Source: Lentimicrobiaceae bacterium
GTDB lineage: Bacteria; Bacteroidota; Bacteroidia; Bacteroidales; F082
Direction: 5' to 3'
Length of the DNA: 39,569 nucleotides
NCBI GenBank assembly: GCA_031262365.1
Contig: JAISHW010000059.1
Location: 1 to 39,569, forward strand
Below are positions 32,860-39,569 of this stretch, one piece after another. The translations under genes were made by a program, and so were the position numbers. The first letter of the stretch is position 1. Every line of letters begins with the position of its first letter. A model generated the notes under the pieces. It ran no database searches. It had not been told where the DNA came from and saw only the letters and a list, made by a program, of their open reading frames with translations.

Positions 32860-33993
32860 ATGGATAATTTTGATGATGTAAGACCATATAATGATAATGA
32901 AATTTCGGCAGCGATGATGCGGATTGCCGAAGACAAATATTTCAGTATTTTATCGGAATGGTTGTTTCCAAACAGAGATATAGATGAAGTCCGACAACAG
33001 CTGAGAACAACAAAAACAGCCGACGATTTTCAATTTAACTTTATGTCGGCAGTAAACCAAAACGTCATCAACAAGTCAATCAATAGGCTTACTTACAGTG
33101 GAATCGAATTTTTACAAAAAGACCAATCTTATTTGTTCATTTCGAATCATCGCGACATCATGCTCGATTCTTCTCTGTTGCAACAAATACTGCATTGGAA
33201 CAACCTGAAAACCTCTCTAATTGCTTTCGGAAGCAACTTAATGAGTTCACAATTGATTATCGACATTGAGAGGTCAAACAAAATGTTTATTGTAAAACGC
33301 GACGGATCAATGCGCGACATGTATCAAAACTCGATGCAACTTTCGAAATTCATTCGGAAATCAATTCTCGATGATCATGAATCGGTATGGATTGCGCAAC
33401 GTAACGGTCGTTCGAAAGACGGCAATGACCAAACCGATCAAGGAATCATTAAAATGTTTTGCATGAGCGAACCGGATGTCGAAAAAGCGTTGACCGATTT
33501 ACATCTTGTTCCGATTGCCGTTTCATATAGTATAGAACCTTGCGATATTCTCAAAACTCGAGAACTTTATATTTCGCAAAACGAAAAATACGAAAAACAA
33601 AACGGTGAAGATCTCATAAGTATTATTACGGGCATTGAACAACAAAAAGGAAATACGCATTTTAGTATTTGCAAGCCGATAACGAAAGAAGAATTAGATG
33701 CCCTCGAAAAGCAACCCGAATCAAAATACCACCAATTGGTAGCGCGACTAATTGATCAGCGTATTTACGAACATTACAAGTTAATGCCAAACAATTTTAT
33801 TGCTCATGATATGTTGCACAACAACAGTAGATTCGCACATTATTATACGCTCGAAGAACGCTTACTTTTTGAGCAAATGGCAGAAAGCGTTGTTCGGACA
33901 ATTAGCGGTAATACAACTACAGTGCGCGCTATTTATTTGGGCATTTACGCAAATCCTGTCGACAATATTTTAAAGGTAAAAGAAATCATATAG
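32860..33993 (+). CDS. PlsC-like 1-acylglycerol-3-phosphate acyltransferase family protein
   Basis: 377 aa from the ATG at 32860; an upstream TTG (32854) adds only two residues. Glycerophosphate-acyltransferase domain with the catalytic block 'FISNHRDIMLDS', a variant of NHx4D with one extra residue between His and Asp, then 'FIVKRDGSMRDM' and 'VWIAQRNGRSKDGND'. The C-terminal half is helical. Enzymes of this group acylate (lyso)phosphatidic acid or ornithine/lipid acceptors. A predicted leaderless promoter precedes it, and a bidirectional terminator (34014-34060) follows. Acceptor and acyl donor unknown. Confidence 0.85.
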   Translation: MDNFDDVRPYNDNEISAAMMRIAEDKYFSILSEWLFPNRDIDEVRQQLRTTKTADDFQFNFMSAVNQNVINKSINRLTYSGIEFLQKDQSYLFISNHRDIMLDSSLLQQILHWNNLKTSLIAFGSNLMSSQLIIDIERSNKMFIVKRDGSMRDMYQNSMQLSKFIRKSILDDHESVWIAQRNGRSKDGNDQTDQGIIKMFCMSEPDVEKALTDLHLVPIAVSYSIEPCDILKTRELYISQNEKYEKQNGEDLISIITGIEQQKGNTHFSICKPITKEELDALEKQPESKYHQLVARLIDQRIYEHYKLMPNNFIAHDMLHNNSRFAHYYTLEERLLFEQMAESVVRTISGNTTTVRAIYLGIYANPVDNILKVKEII

Positions 33994-34013
33994 CATAAAA
34001 AAAACGGTATGAG

Positions 34014-34060
34014 CAAAAAAAATGAGATTGACTCTGTTTTAGTCAATCTCATTTTTTTTA
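34014..34060. terminator. Bidirectional terminator between acyltransferase and PLP enzyme genes
   Basis: Stem AATGAGATTGACT/AGTCAATCTCATT (13 bp, plus A/T flanks) with a 7-nt loop, between convergent genes. Confidence 0.9.
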
Positions 34061-34139
34061 ATTTAAAATTAGAAATGTATTTTAATTTCCTTGATAAATA
34101 TTTGTAGTGTTTCTATATAATCGTACCAAAAAATTGTTT

Positions 34140-35321
34140 TTATTCTTTTTCTAAAGCCTGCTTCAAATCGGCTATAATATCATTTACATCTTCTATTCCG
34201 ACCGAAAAGCGAACCAATCCATCGGTAATTCCTGCCGACAAACGTACTTCCGGCGAAAGTTTCGAATGGGTCATGCTTGCCGGATGTTGAATCAAAGTTT
34301 CAATTCCACCTAACGAAACGGCTAACAAAGCCAACTTTACATTATTCATCATTTTCTTTCCTGCCTCAATACCGCCTTTTAGTTCAAAACTAATCATTGC
34401 TCCAGGTCCTCTCATCTGACGTTTTGCCAATTCATATTGCGGATACGATTTTAATCCCGGAAAAAGTACCCAGCTTACTTTCGGATGGTTTTCGAGAAAT
34501 TCAGCTACTTTCATCGCATTTTCTTGCGCACGATCAATTCTAATTCCAAGCGTTTTAAGTCCTCTGCGAGTCAGCCAAGCCTGATGCGGATCCATGTTGA
34601 AGCCCATGTTCACCATTGTAGCGCGAAGCATATCGTAATGTTTTTTCTCTTTAGCTACAACCATACCCGCAACGATATCCGCATGCCCGTTGATAAATTT
34701 TGTCATCGAATGTAATACAATGTCAGCACCTAAGTCGAGCGGTGTTTGTAAATACGGACTGCAAAATGTATTGTCGACACAAACAGGAATTCCATGTTCT
34801 TTTGCTATTTTACAAACAGCTTCAATATCTGTCGATTCCATTGTTGGGTTAGCCGGCGTTTCTAAATAAATCAGCGCGGTATTTGAACGAATTGCTTGAC
34901 GTACATTTTCGGCATCAGAAGCATCAACAAATGTCGATTCGACACCAAACTTCGGATAAAAATTTTCCATCACAGCACGCGATGGTCCGTAAAGTGATTT
35001 GTGTCCAACCAAATGTTTTCCCGAAGCGAGAAATGTCTGATAAACCGTGTTCACAGCAGCCATTCCCGAACTTGTAGCAATGCCACCAAATCCTTTTTCC
35101 ATCGCGGCTACCGCTTCTTCTAATTCCGAAATAGAAGGATTACCAATACGTGTATAGATATATCCTTTTTCTTCGCCCGAAAAACATTTTGCGCCATGAT
35201 CGGCATTTTCGAATTTGAATGTTGAGGTTTGATAAATTGGCGTAACAGCGCTTCCCATTGGATCGTCAATACCTCCGGCGTGAACGACAAGTGTATTAAA
35301 ACCTGATTTTTCGTTGTGCAT
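34140..35321 (-). CDS. PLP-dependent Cys/Met metabolism enzyme (gamma-lyase/synthase type)
   Basis: 393 aa, fold-type I PLP enzyme. PLP-binding Lys208 lies in 'SMTKFINGHADIVAG', with Asp183 in 'VDNTF', Tyr56 in 'GYIYTRIGNP' and 'LETPANPTME'. The overall sequence resembles methionine gamma-lyase, but the position of its signature Cys (YGC) is Pro113 here (YGPS), so it may act as cystathionine gamma-lyase, cystathionine gamma-synthase or homocysteine/O-acetylhomoserine enzyme instead. It is monocistronic, with a -7 box at 35427-35434 and a ~101-nt leader. No SAM or other riboswitch was recognised. Confidence 0.85.
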   Translation of the reverse strand: MHNEKSGFNTLVVHAGGIDDPMGSAVTPIYQTSTFKFENADHGAKCFSGEEKGYIYTRIGNPSISELEEAVAAMEKGFGGIATSSGMAAVNTVYQTFLASGKHLVGHKSLYGPSRAVMENFYPKFGVESTFVDASDAENVRQAIRSNTALIYLETPANPTMESTDIEAVCKIAKEHGIPVCVDNTFCSPYLQTPLDLGADIVLHSMTKFINGHADIVAGMVVAKEKKHYDMLRATMVNMGFNMDPHQAWLTRRGLKTLGIRIDRAQENAMKVAEFLENHPKVSWVLFPGLKSYPQYELAKRQMRGPGAMISFELKGGIEAGKKMMNNVKLALLAVSLGGIETLIQHPASMTHSKLSPEVRLSAGITDGLVRFSVGIEDVNDIIADLKQALEKE

Positions 35322-35426
35322 TTTAAAAAAATTTTAAATGTTAAAATAGATTTGATGTTAAAAGTTACTTAAAATCAATGAGTAATAATTGATTTTCAAA
35401 AGAAACAAATCATCTGATAGTGAGTG

Positions 35427-35434
35427 CAAAGATA
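35427..35434 (-). promoter_or_regulatory. -7 box of the PLP enzyme gene
   Basis: Minus strand TATCTTTG; start site expected near 35422. The leader (35322-35422) is A/T-rich without a clear hairpin. Confidence 0.5.
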
Positions 35435-35490
35435 GCGAAATTCATTGATTAAAATGGCTATGAATACGCAAACAATTATTTATTATTTTT

Positions 35491-35518
35491 TTGAGATGAC
35501 ATTTCTTTACTATTTTTG
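35491..35518 (+). promoter_or_regulatory. Promoter of the rod-shaped RNA
   Basis: TTG (35491-35493), 17-bp spacer, TATTTTTG (35511-35518). Expected start at 35523. Confidence 0.55.
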
Positions 35519-35522
35519 CACC

Positions 35523-35750
35523 TAACAACCGTAAATTTCATTAAATGAAGTAAAAAAAATCTAAATAATTAAACATAAAAGAAAAAGCGTTAGCTTTTTA
35601 CCTTGTCTTTTGAAACTACCACTTTTCAAAGCCTTCAAGAGTAAAGCAAGAACGCTCGCGTAAGAATACGTGGGCTTTACTCGTTTATTTGAAGGCAAGG
35701 TTGTGGTAGACCTCAAAAGACAGATAATAAGTATTGTCCCACGTTTTTTT
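35523..35750 (+). ncRNA. Candidate structured RNA: long rod of four helices, 6S-like in shape
   Basis: Nothing codes here. Nested arms pair perfectly: P1 35604-35613 with 35713-35722 (10 bp); P2 35616-35622 with 35703-35709 (7 bp); P3 35631-35638 with 35689-35696 (8 bp); P4 35639-35647 with 35674-35682 (9 bp). Between P2 and P3 is an 8x6-nt bubble. A smaller hairpin (35582-35598, AAAAAGC/GCTTTTT) precedes the rod. A promoter lies at 35491-35518 and a run of seven T follows ACG at 35741-35750. This rod with a central bubble is the shape of 6S RNA and of some Bacteroidales RNA motifs, but no sequence identity could be tested. Bases 35668-35674 can also pair with 35738-35744, just before the T-run. 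Confidence 0.6.
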
Positions 35751-35816
35751 ATTATAAATAATCAGAAAAATAATCCGCTTGTTTGGGACTGACAGGTAGT
35801 CTTGAGAATTTATAGC

Positions 35817-36164
35817 ATGAAAGCGGAAACACAATCTATTGGTGAAAAAATTAAGGCCGTTTTTGACGAAAGCGGTCTTTCTATCACGCAGTTTGCAACA
35901 CGTTTGCATTGCGACCGAGCAAATGTGTACAACATCTTCCGCCGAAAAAAAATCGACATTGAACTGCTTTTAGAAATATCTGATATTTTAGCCTATAATT
36001 TCATTGAAGAATTTTATTTGAAAAACCGAACTTCTCAGCCAATTCCCTCTAAAATAACCTTTGTTTTTGAACTAAACAACGTAAATTTTAAAACGTTTTC
36101 AAAAATCACAAAAATCATTAACCAACTAGATTTCAATTCCATAAAGCGATCAGAGAAGTCATAA
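35817..36164 (+). CDS. XRE-type helix-turn-helix regulator
   Basis: 115 aa from ATG 35817; a TTG at 35802 would extend it by five residues. The N-terminal half is a Cro/CI-like HTH: 'IGEKIKAVFDESGLSITQFA' with the recognition helix in 'RANVYNIFRRKK', then 'LLEISDILAYNFIEEFY'. The C-terminal ~50 residues ('ITFVFELNNVNFKTFSKITK') form a small unrecognised domain. It starts 67 bp after the U-tract of the structured RNA, so could be controlled by read-through; no own promoter was found. Together with the RNA it sits between a metabolic gene and the BspA-like gene. Target unknown. Confidence 0.85.
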   Translation: MKAETQSIGEKIKAVFDESGLSITQFATRLHCDRANVYNIFRRKKIDIELLLEISDILAYNFIEEFYLKNRTSQPIPSKITFVFELNNVNFKTFSKITKIINQLDFNSIKRSEKS

Positions 36165-36230
36165 TTACGTGAATTAATTACATAAATTGTGTAATTTTCA
36201 CACAAATACCTGAAATTCAATATTTTTAAA

Positions 36231-36238
36231 TATTTTTG
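36231..36238 (+). promoter_or_regulatory. -7 box before the BspA-like gene
   Basis: TATTTTTG, start predicted near 36243, leader ~118 nt. A small inverted repeat, GTAAG/CTTAC, lies in the leader around 36283-36302. No -33 found. Confidence 0.4.
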
Positions 36239-36360
36239 TTTTCCTGTAAGTATCGCTCCTTATACAAGGGATAAATAATAAAGTAAGTATTTTTTTGCTT
36301 ACAAAAGTAAAGTTAAATTTTTAAACAAATAAATACAAAAAATTTATAAATATTTTTTCT

Positions 36361-39300
36361 ATGAGAAAACGAATTTTTACTTTTATGTTTACTTTGATTG
36401 TGTGTAGTCTATTCATCGTAGATGTTAATGCACAAACATGGAATTGTGGCGTATTGCCTGAAACTAGTGTAACGGCAACTTTATCGTCATCAAGAGATAC
36501 TATTATCATTAAAGGCAATGGTAATATGAAAAAATACTCCACATCTATCGGAAATAGAATCCCATGGTACGTTTACTCAAACGAAATAAAAACGATTATA
36601 ATAAATGATGAAGTAACTTCTATTAGCGATAGTATTTTTTCGAGACATACTGGATTGGTTTCTGTAGTAATAGGTAATGGAGTTACGACCATTTATGAAG
36701 GTGCTTTTTCTGATTGTATTAGCTTAGTTGAAATTGAGGTAGACCCTGACAATAAAAAATATTCCAGTGAACAAGGCGTGTTGTTCGACCATGAAAAAAC
36801 AACACTCATACAATATCCGCAAGCGAAGTCGGGAAATTACGCCGTTCCCGCATCGGTAAAAACAATCGAAAAAAATGCCTTTTCAGGTTGTAGCGGCTTG
36901 ACTTCTATTGTTATTGGATCGGAGGTTACGGCTATTGATGAAGGTGCTTTTTCTGATTGTATTAGCTTATCATCCATAGACACGCTGTCTGTAAAAACGA
37001 TTGGAAAGAATGTCTTTTCAGGTTGTAGCGGCTTGACTTCTATTGCCATTGGAGATAGTGTTATTTCTATTGATAATTACGCTTTTTCAAATTGTACCTC
37101 ATTGATTTCAATAAATGTAGATGGACGAAATGCTAATTATTCGAGTAGAGACGGCGTGTTATTTAATAAAACAAAAAAAACTCTTATACAGTATCCAGCA
37201 GGAAGAACAGGGAGCTATTCAATGCCTTATTTGGTAAATACTATTGGAGCAGGTGCTTTTTATGGAAGTAGACTGACTTCCATTGATATTGGAGATAATG
37301 TTATTGTTATAAAAGAAAATGCTTTTCGTAGTTGTAATGGATTGTTGTCAATTAGCATCCCAAAAAATATTGATAGCATTGGTAAAGGTGCTTTTAGTGA
37401 TTGCATTAATTTGAATCTGATAAATTTTAATGCTATAAATTGCAAAAAAATAGACAATCCTATTTTCTCAGGCAATGACGCATTTCAATTTCTAAATATC
37501 GGAAATGATGTAAAAAATATTCCAAATTACATGTTTTCAGATTATTGTAATTTGCAAGAAATTACTATTGGTTACAATGTTGATAGCATTGGTATAGGAG
37601 CTTTCGCTTATTGTCGTAATTTGAAAATTATAAATTATAACGCTGTAAATTGCTCAAAAATAAGCACTCCATCTGCTCCTGTTTTTGAAGGCTCTTTACT
37701 TCTCCACGAATTAAATATTGGCGCGGATGTCGAATCCATTCCAAACTATGCTTTTAGCGACTGCCGTAATTTACTTACAATTCATGTAGATTCTGAAAAC
37801 GAAAATTATTCCAGCAATAACAATGTATTATTTAACAAAAAAGAAACGCAATTAATAAAATTTCCTGCGGGAAAAACTGATGATTATACAATTCCTTCTT
37901 CAGTCGAAAGCATAGACATTGCCGCATTTTTTAATTGCGACAGACTTCATTCTATTTCTTTTGGTAATACAGTCAAGCTTATAGGTAAAGAAGCCTTTTC
38001 TAATTGTAGGAAATTTAATACTATCGTTATTTCTGATAGTATTACAACAATTAGTGATAGTGCTTTCTATAATTGTACCGGCTTAACATCAGTTAATATT
38101 GGCAATAATGTTGCTTCTATTGGAAAAGGAGTTTTTAATAACTGTATTAATCTGGAAGTTGTAAATTTCAACGCCATAAATTGTAAACAAATATGTACAG
38201 ATGTGATTTCTAATAACGGTATACATTATAATTCTGTTTTTTTTGGCGATACGGCTTTTCGGGTTTTACATATTGGACAGGATGTTAACATCATTCCTAA
38301 CAATGCCTTCAGATCTTGTAAATATCTAACGACACTTACTATCGGAGATAATGTTACTTCTATTGGCAACGGAGCTTTTAGTAGCTGTAGCAAATTAGAA
38401 ACTGTAAATTTTAACGCAAATAATTGTGTCAAAATGGGTTCTCTTTCTGCTCTTGTTTTTTCAGCCGATACCGCTTTGAAGTTTTTAAATATCGGTAATA
38501 ATGTATCAACAATACCTGATTATGCTTTTTATAATTGTAAAAATTTAACTGCGGTGTCTATTCCAGATGGCGTTGAAACGATTGGAAATTATTCTTTTCA
38601 AAATTGTGTTAACTTAAAATCTATTACAATACCGGGAAGCGTAGTTTCTGTAGGCAATTATGCATTCTACAATTGTTATAATTTAACTTCTGTTGGTATT
38701 GAAAATGGTGTTGTTAACATAGGAGCTAGAGCTTTTTCTTATTGCAATAACTTAATTTCAGATATATCTATACCAAATAGTATAAAAATCATCGGAGAAT
38801 ATGCTTTTCAGAACTGTACAAAATTGCCTTCTATTTCGATCGGAGAAGCACTTTTGGATATTAATGATTATGTTTTTCAAAATTGCAACAGTTTAACTTC
38901 TATTACAATTCCTAATAATGTAAAAACTATTGGCGAGGGTGCTTTTTTGGGATGCAATAATTTATCTTCCATCATACTCTCTGACAGCCTCACTTCTATC
39001 GGTAGTTATGCTTTTCAAAATTGTGAATCGTTGTTGTCAATTGATATTCCGAATACTGTATTATTCATAGGCAACCATGCTTTTTCTAATTGCAGTCATT
39101 TACCTTCTATAACAATGCCAAACAGTATTGATTTTATTGGCAATTATGTTTTTCGTGATTGTAGAAGCCTGACTTCGGTAAATATTCCTGATAATATAAC
39201 TTCTATCGGAAACTATGCTTTTCGAAATTGTACCGGGCTGACTTATATCAGCATTCCAAGTACCGTTACCCATATTGGTGAAGGTGCTTTTTATAACTGT

Positions 39301-39405
39301 GTCGATTTAGATTCTATTGCCAATATGAGTCTTATACCACAAAACATAAACGCCTCTGTGTTCTATGGCGTAAACAAAGAAATGTGCCAATTAAGTAATC
39401 AATAA
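36361..39405 (+). CDS. BspA-like leucine-rich repeat surface protein, C-terminally truncated
   Basis: 1014 aa. Signal peptide ('FTFMFTLIVCSLFIVDVNA' then Q). The rest is nearly all BspA/LRR_5 repeats of ~23 residues (pattern L-x-S-I-x-I-P-x2-V-x-x-I-G-x2-A-F-x2-C). Three larger modules contain YSS-x3-VLF followed by LI-x2-P (near residues 134, 260 and 480). BspA-type proteins bind host components or other cells. The end breaks off at 'VFYGVNKEMCQLSNQ', where relatives continue with LYVP... and a C-terminal sorting domain. An IS630-type transposase begins on the other strand at the same place, overlapping the last 7 bp. Probably no longer anchored or exported normally. Confidence 0.9.
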   Translation: MRKRIFTFMFTLIVCSLFIVDVNAQTWNCGVLPETSVTATLSSSRDTIIIKGNGNMKKYSTSIGNRIPWYVYSNEIKTIIINDEVTSISDSIFSRHTGLVSVVIGNGVTTIYEGAFSDCISLVEIEVDPDNKKYSSEQGVLFDHEKTTLIQYPQAKSGNYAVPASVKTIEKNAFSGCSGLTSIVIGSEVTAIDEGAFSDCISLSSIDTLSVKTIGKNVFSGCSGLTSIAIGDSVISIDNYAFSNCTSLISINVDGRNANYSSRDGVLFNKTKKTLIQYPAGRTGSYSMPYLVNTIGAGAFYGSRLTSIDIGDNVIVIKENAFRSCNGLLSISIPKNIDSIGKGAFSDCINLNLINFNAINCKKIDNPIFSGNDAFQFLNIGNDVKNIPNYMFSDYCNLQEITIGYNVDSIGIGAFAYCRNLKIINYNAVNCSKISTPSAPVFEGSLLLHELNIGADVESIPNYAFSDCRNLLTIHVDSENENYSSNNNVLFNKKETQLIKFPAGKTDDYTIPSSVESIDIAAFFNCDRLHSISFGNTVKLIGKEAFSNCRKFNTIVISDSITTISDSAFYNCTGLTSVNIGNNVASIGKGVFNNCINLEVVNFNAINCKQICTDVISNNGIHYNSVFFGDTAFRVLHIGQDVNIIPNNAFRSCKYLTTLTIGDNVTSIGNGAFSSCSKLETVNFNANNCVKMGSLSALVFSADTALKFLNIGNNVSTIPDYAFYNCKNLTAVSIPDGVETIGNYSFQNCVNLKSITIPGSVVSVGNYAFYNCYNLTSVGIENGVVNIGARAFSYCNNLISDISIPNSIKIIGEYAFQNCTKLPSISIGEALLDINDYVFQNCNSLTSITIPNNVKTIGEGAFLGCNNLSSIILSDSLTSIGSYAFQNCESLLSIDIPNTVLFIGNHAFSNCSHLPSITMPNSIDFIGNYVFRDCRSLTSVNIPDNITSIGNYAFRNCTGLTYISIPSTVTHIGEGAFYNCVDLDSIANMSLIPQNINASVFYGVNKEMCQLSNQ
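36695..36969 (+). repeat. 32-bp exact direct repeat A inside the BspA-like gene
   Basis: The same 32 bases occur at 36695-36726 and 36938-36969, 243 bp (81 codons) apart and in frame. They start ATGAAGGTGC and encode EGAFSDCISL-type residues. Confidence 0.85.
36879..37045 (+). repeat. 32-bp exact direct repeat B inside the BspA-like gene
   Basis: Identical 32 bases at 36879-36910 and 37014-37045, 135 bp (45 codons) apart and in frame, starting CTTTTCAGGT and encoding FSGCSGLTSI. Confidence 0.85.
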
Positions 39406-39569
39406 AATTTAATGACGTATTTTCCCCCAATATTGTTTAATACCTCATCTAAGTGTTCTTTGAGATTTTGGAAGTTAGTAAAAGCATCAAAAGTTAGCCA
39501 CTTATATTTGATAAATCGCCATAGAATTTCAATTTTATTCAATTCCGGCGAATAAGGAGGCAGAAAAAA
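39399..39569 (-). mobile_element. IS630-type transposase, C-terminal part (continues past window edge)
   Basis: A minus-strand frame of 57 codons, open at the right edge and ending with TGA at 39399-39401. It reads 'PPYSPELNKIEILWRFIKYK', the C-terminal DDE-box signature of IS630-family transposases (P-Y-S-P-E-L-N-x-I-E-x2-W-x2-I-K), with the third catalytic acidic residue in it, then 'NLKEHLDEVLNNIGGKYVIK' to the stop. Only this end is visible. The stop overlaps the 3' end of the BspA-like gene, so the element's terminus must lie within the last codons of that gene. IS630 elements insert at TA, and a TA is present in the codon TTA at 39391. Confidence 0.9.

Noticed and set aside
35322-35422. 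SAM or other riboswitch in the leader of the PLP enzyme
   Set aside because: The leader is A/T-rich with no stable helices or known conserved cores.

Overview
This window is a chromosomal segment of a low-GC member of the Bacteroidales (phylum Bacteroidota). The protein families are typical of that group: paired DUF4199 membrane proteins with a GT2 glycosyltransferase, DUF2007, an ExbB-ExbD-TonB-FolC cluster, BspA-type leucine-rich repeats and a Bacteroidota-type UvrA. Start regions mostly lack Shine-Dalgarno sequences. Many genes and RNAs are preceded by the Bacteroidota -7 box TAnnTTTG, several with a TTG about 19 bp upstream. All taxonomic statements are inferred from these features.

Layout. 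1-1278: an AbiE-type toxin-antitoxin pair, cut by the left edge and visibly richer in GC than its surroundings. 1486-5725: an Hpt phosphotransfer protein, a TPR lipoprotein, recA, nth, a small unknown protein and an ECF sigma factor. 5910-10695: uvrA, a prolyl-tRNA editing-like protein, a XerD-type recombinase and an acidic unknown. 10832-18734: gdhA and two minus-strand clusters, one with a LolA-like protein, PnuC, a nicotinamide riboside kinase-like protein and a GT4 glycosyltransferase, the other with exbB, exbD, tonB and folC. 19051-20918: tRNA-Val, a TonB_C-like secreted protein, a possible small inverted-repeat remnant, tRNA-Lys, a Sua5-type gene and the SRP RNA. 21016-24030: DUF4199 x2, GT2, an ExoX-C-like protein and a DUF486 protein. 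24257-27462: the thrS-infC-rpmI-rplT translation operon. 27684-35321: EamA transporter, DUF2007, two GNAT-fold genes (one broken by a stop codon), mnmE, a cupin, an acyltransferase and a PLP-dependent sulfur amino acid enzyme. 35322-39569: an intergenic region with a long rod-shaped RNA candidate, an XRE-type regulator, a very large BspA-like repeat protein and the start of an IS630-type transposase at the right edge.

How it works together. The core is housekeeping: DNA repair (RecA, Nth, UvrA), translation (ThrS, IF-3, L35, L20, MnmE, Sua5, two tRNAs, SRP RNA), NAD precursor salvage (PnuC plus kinase), energised outer-membrane transport (ExbB/ExbD/TonB) and lipoprotein/lipid handling. The accessory edges carry the interest: a GC-rich AbiE module on the left, and on the right the structured RNA, regulator, repeat protein and insertion sequence.

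Most notable points are (1) a multi-helix rod-like RNA candidate at about 35523-35750 whose apical arm is complementary to the bases just before its U-tract; (2) infC beginning at a non-ATG codon (AUU or AUA) behind a rare strong Shine-Dalgarno; (3) an in-frame TGA in a GNAT gene; (4) an IS630-type element abutting and apparently truncating the BspA-like gene; and (5) several -7 boxes so close to start codons that the mRNAs should be leaderless or nearly so, calibrated against the SRP RNA 5' end in the same window.
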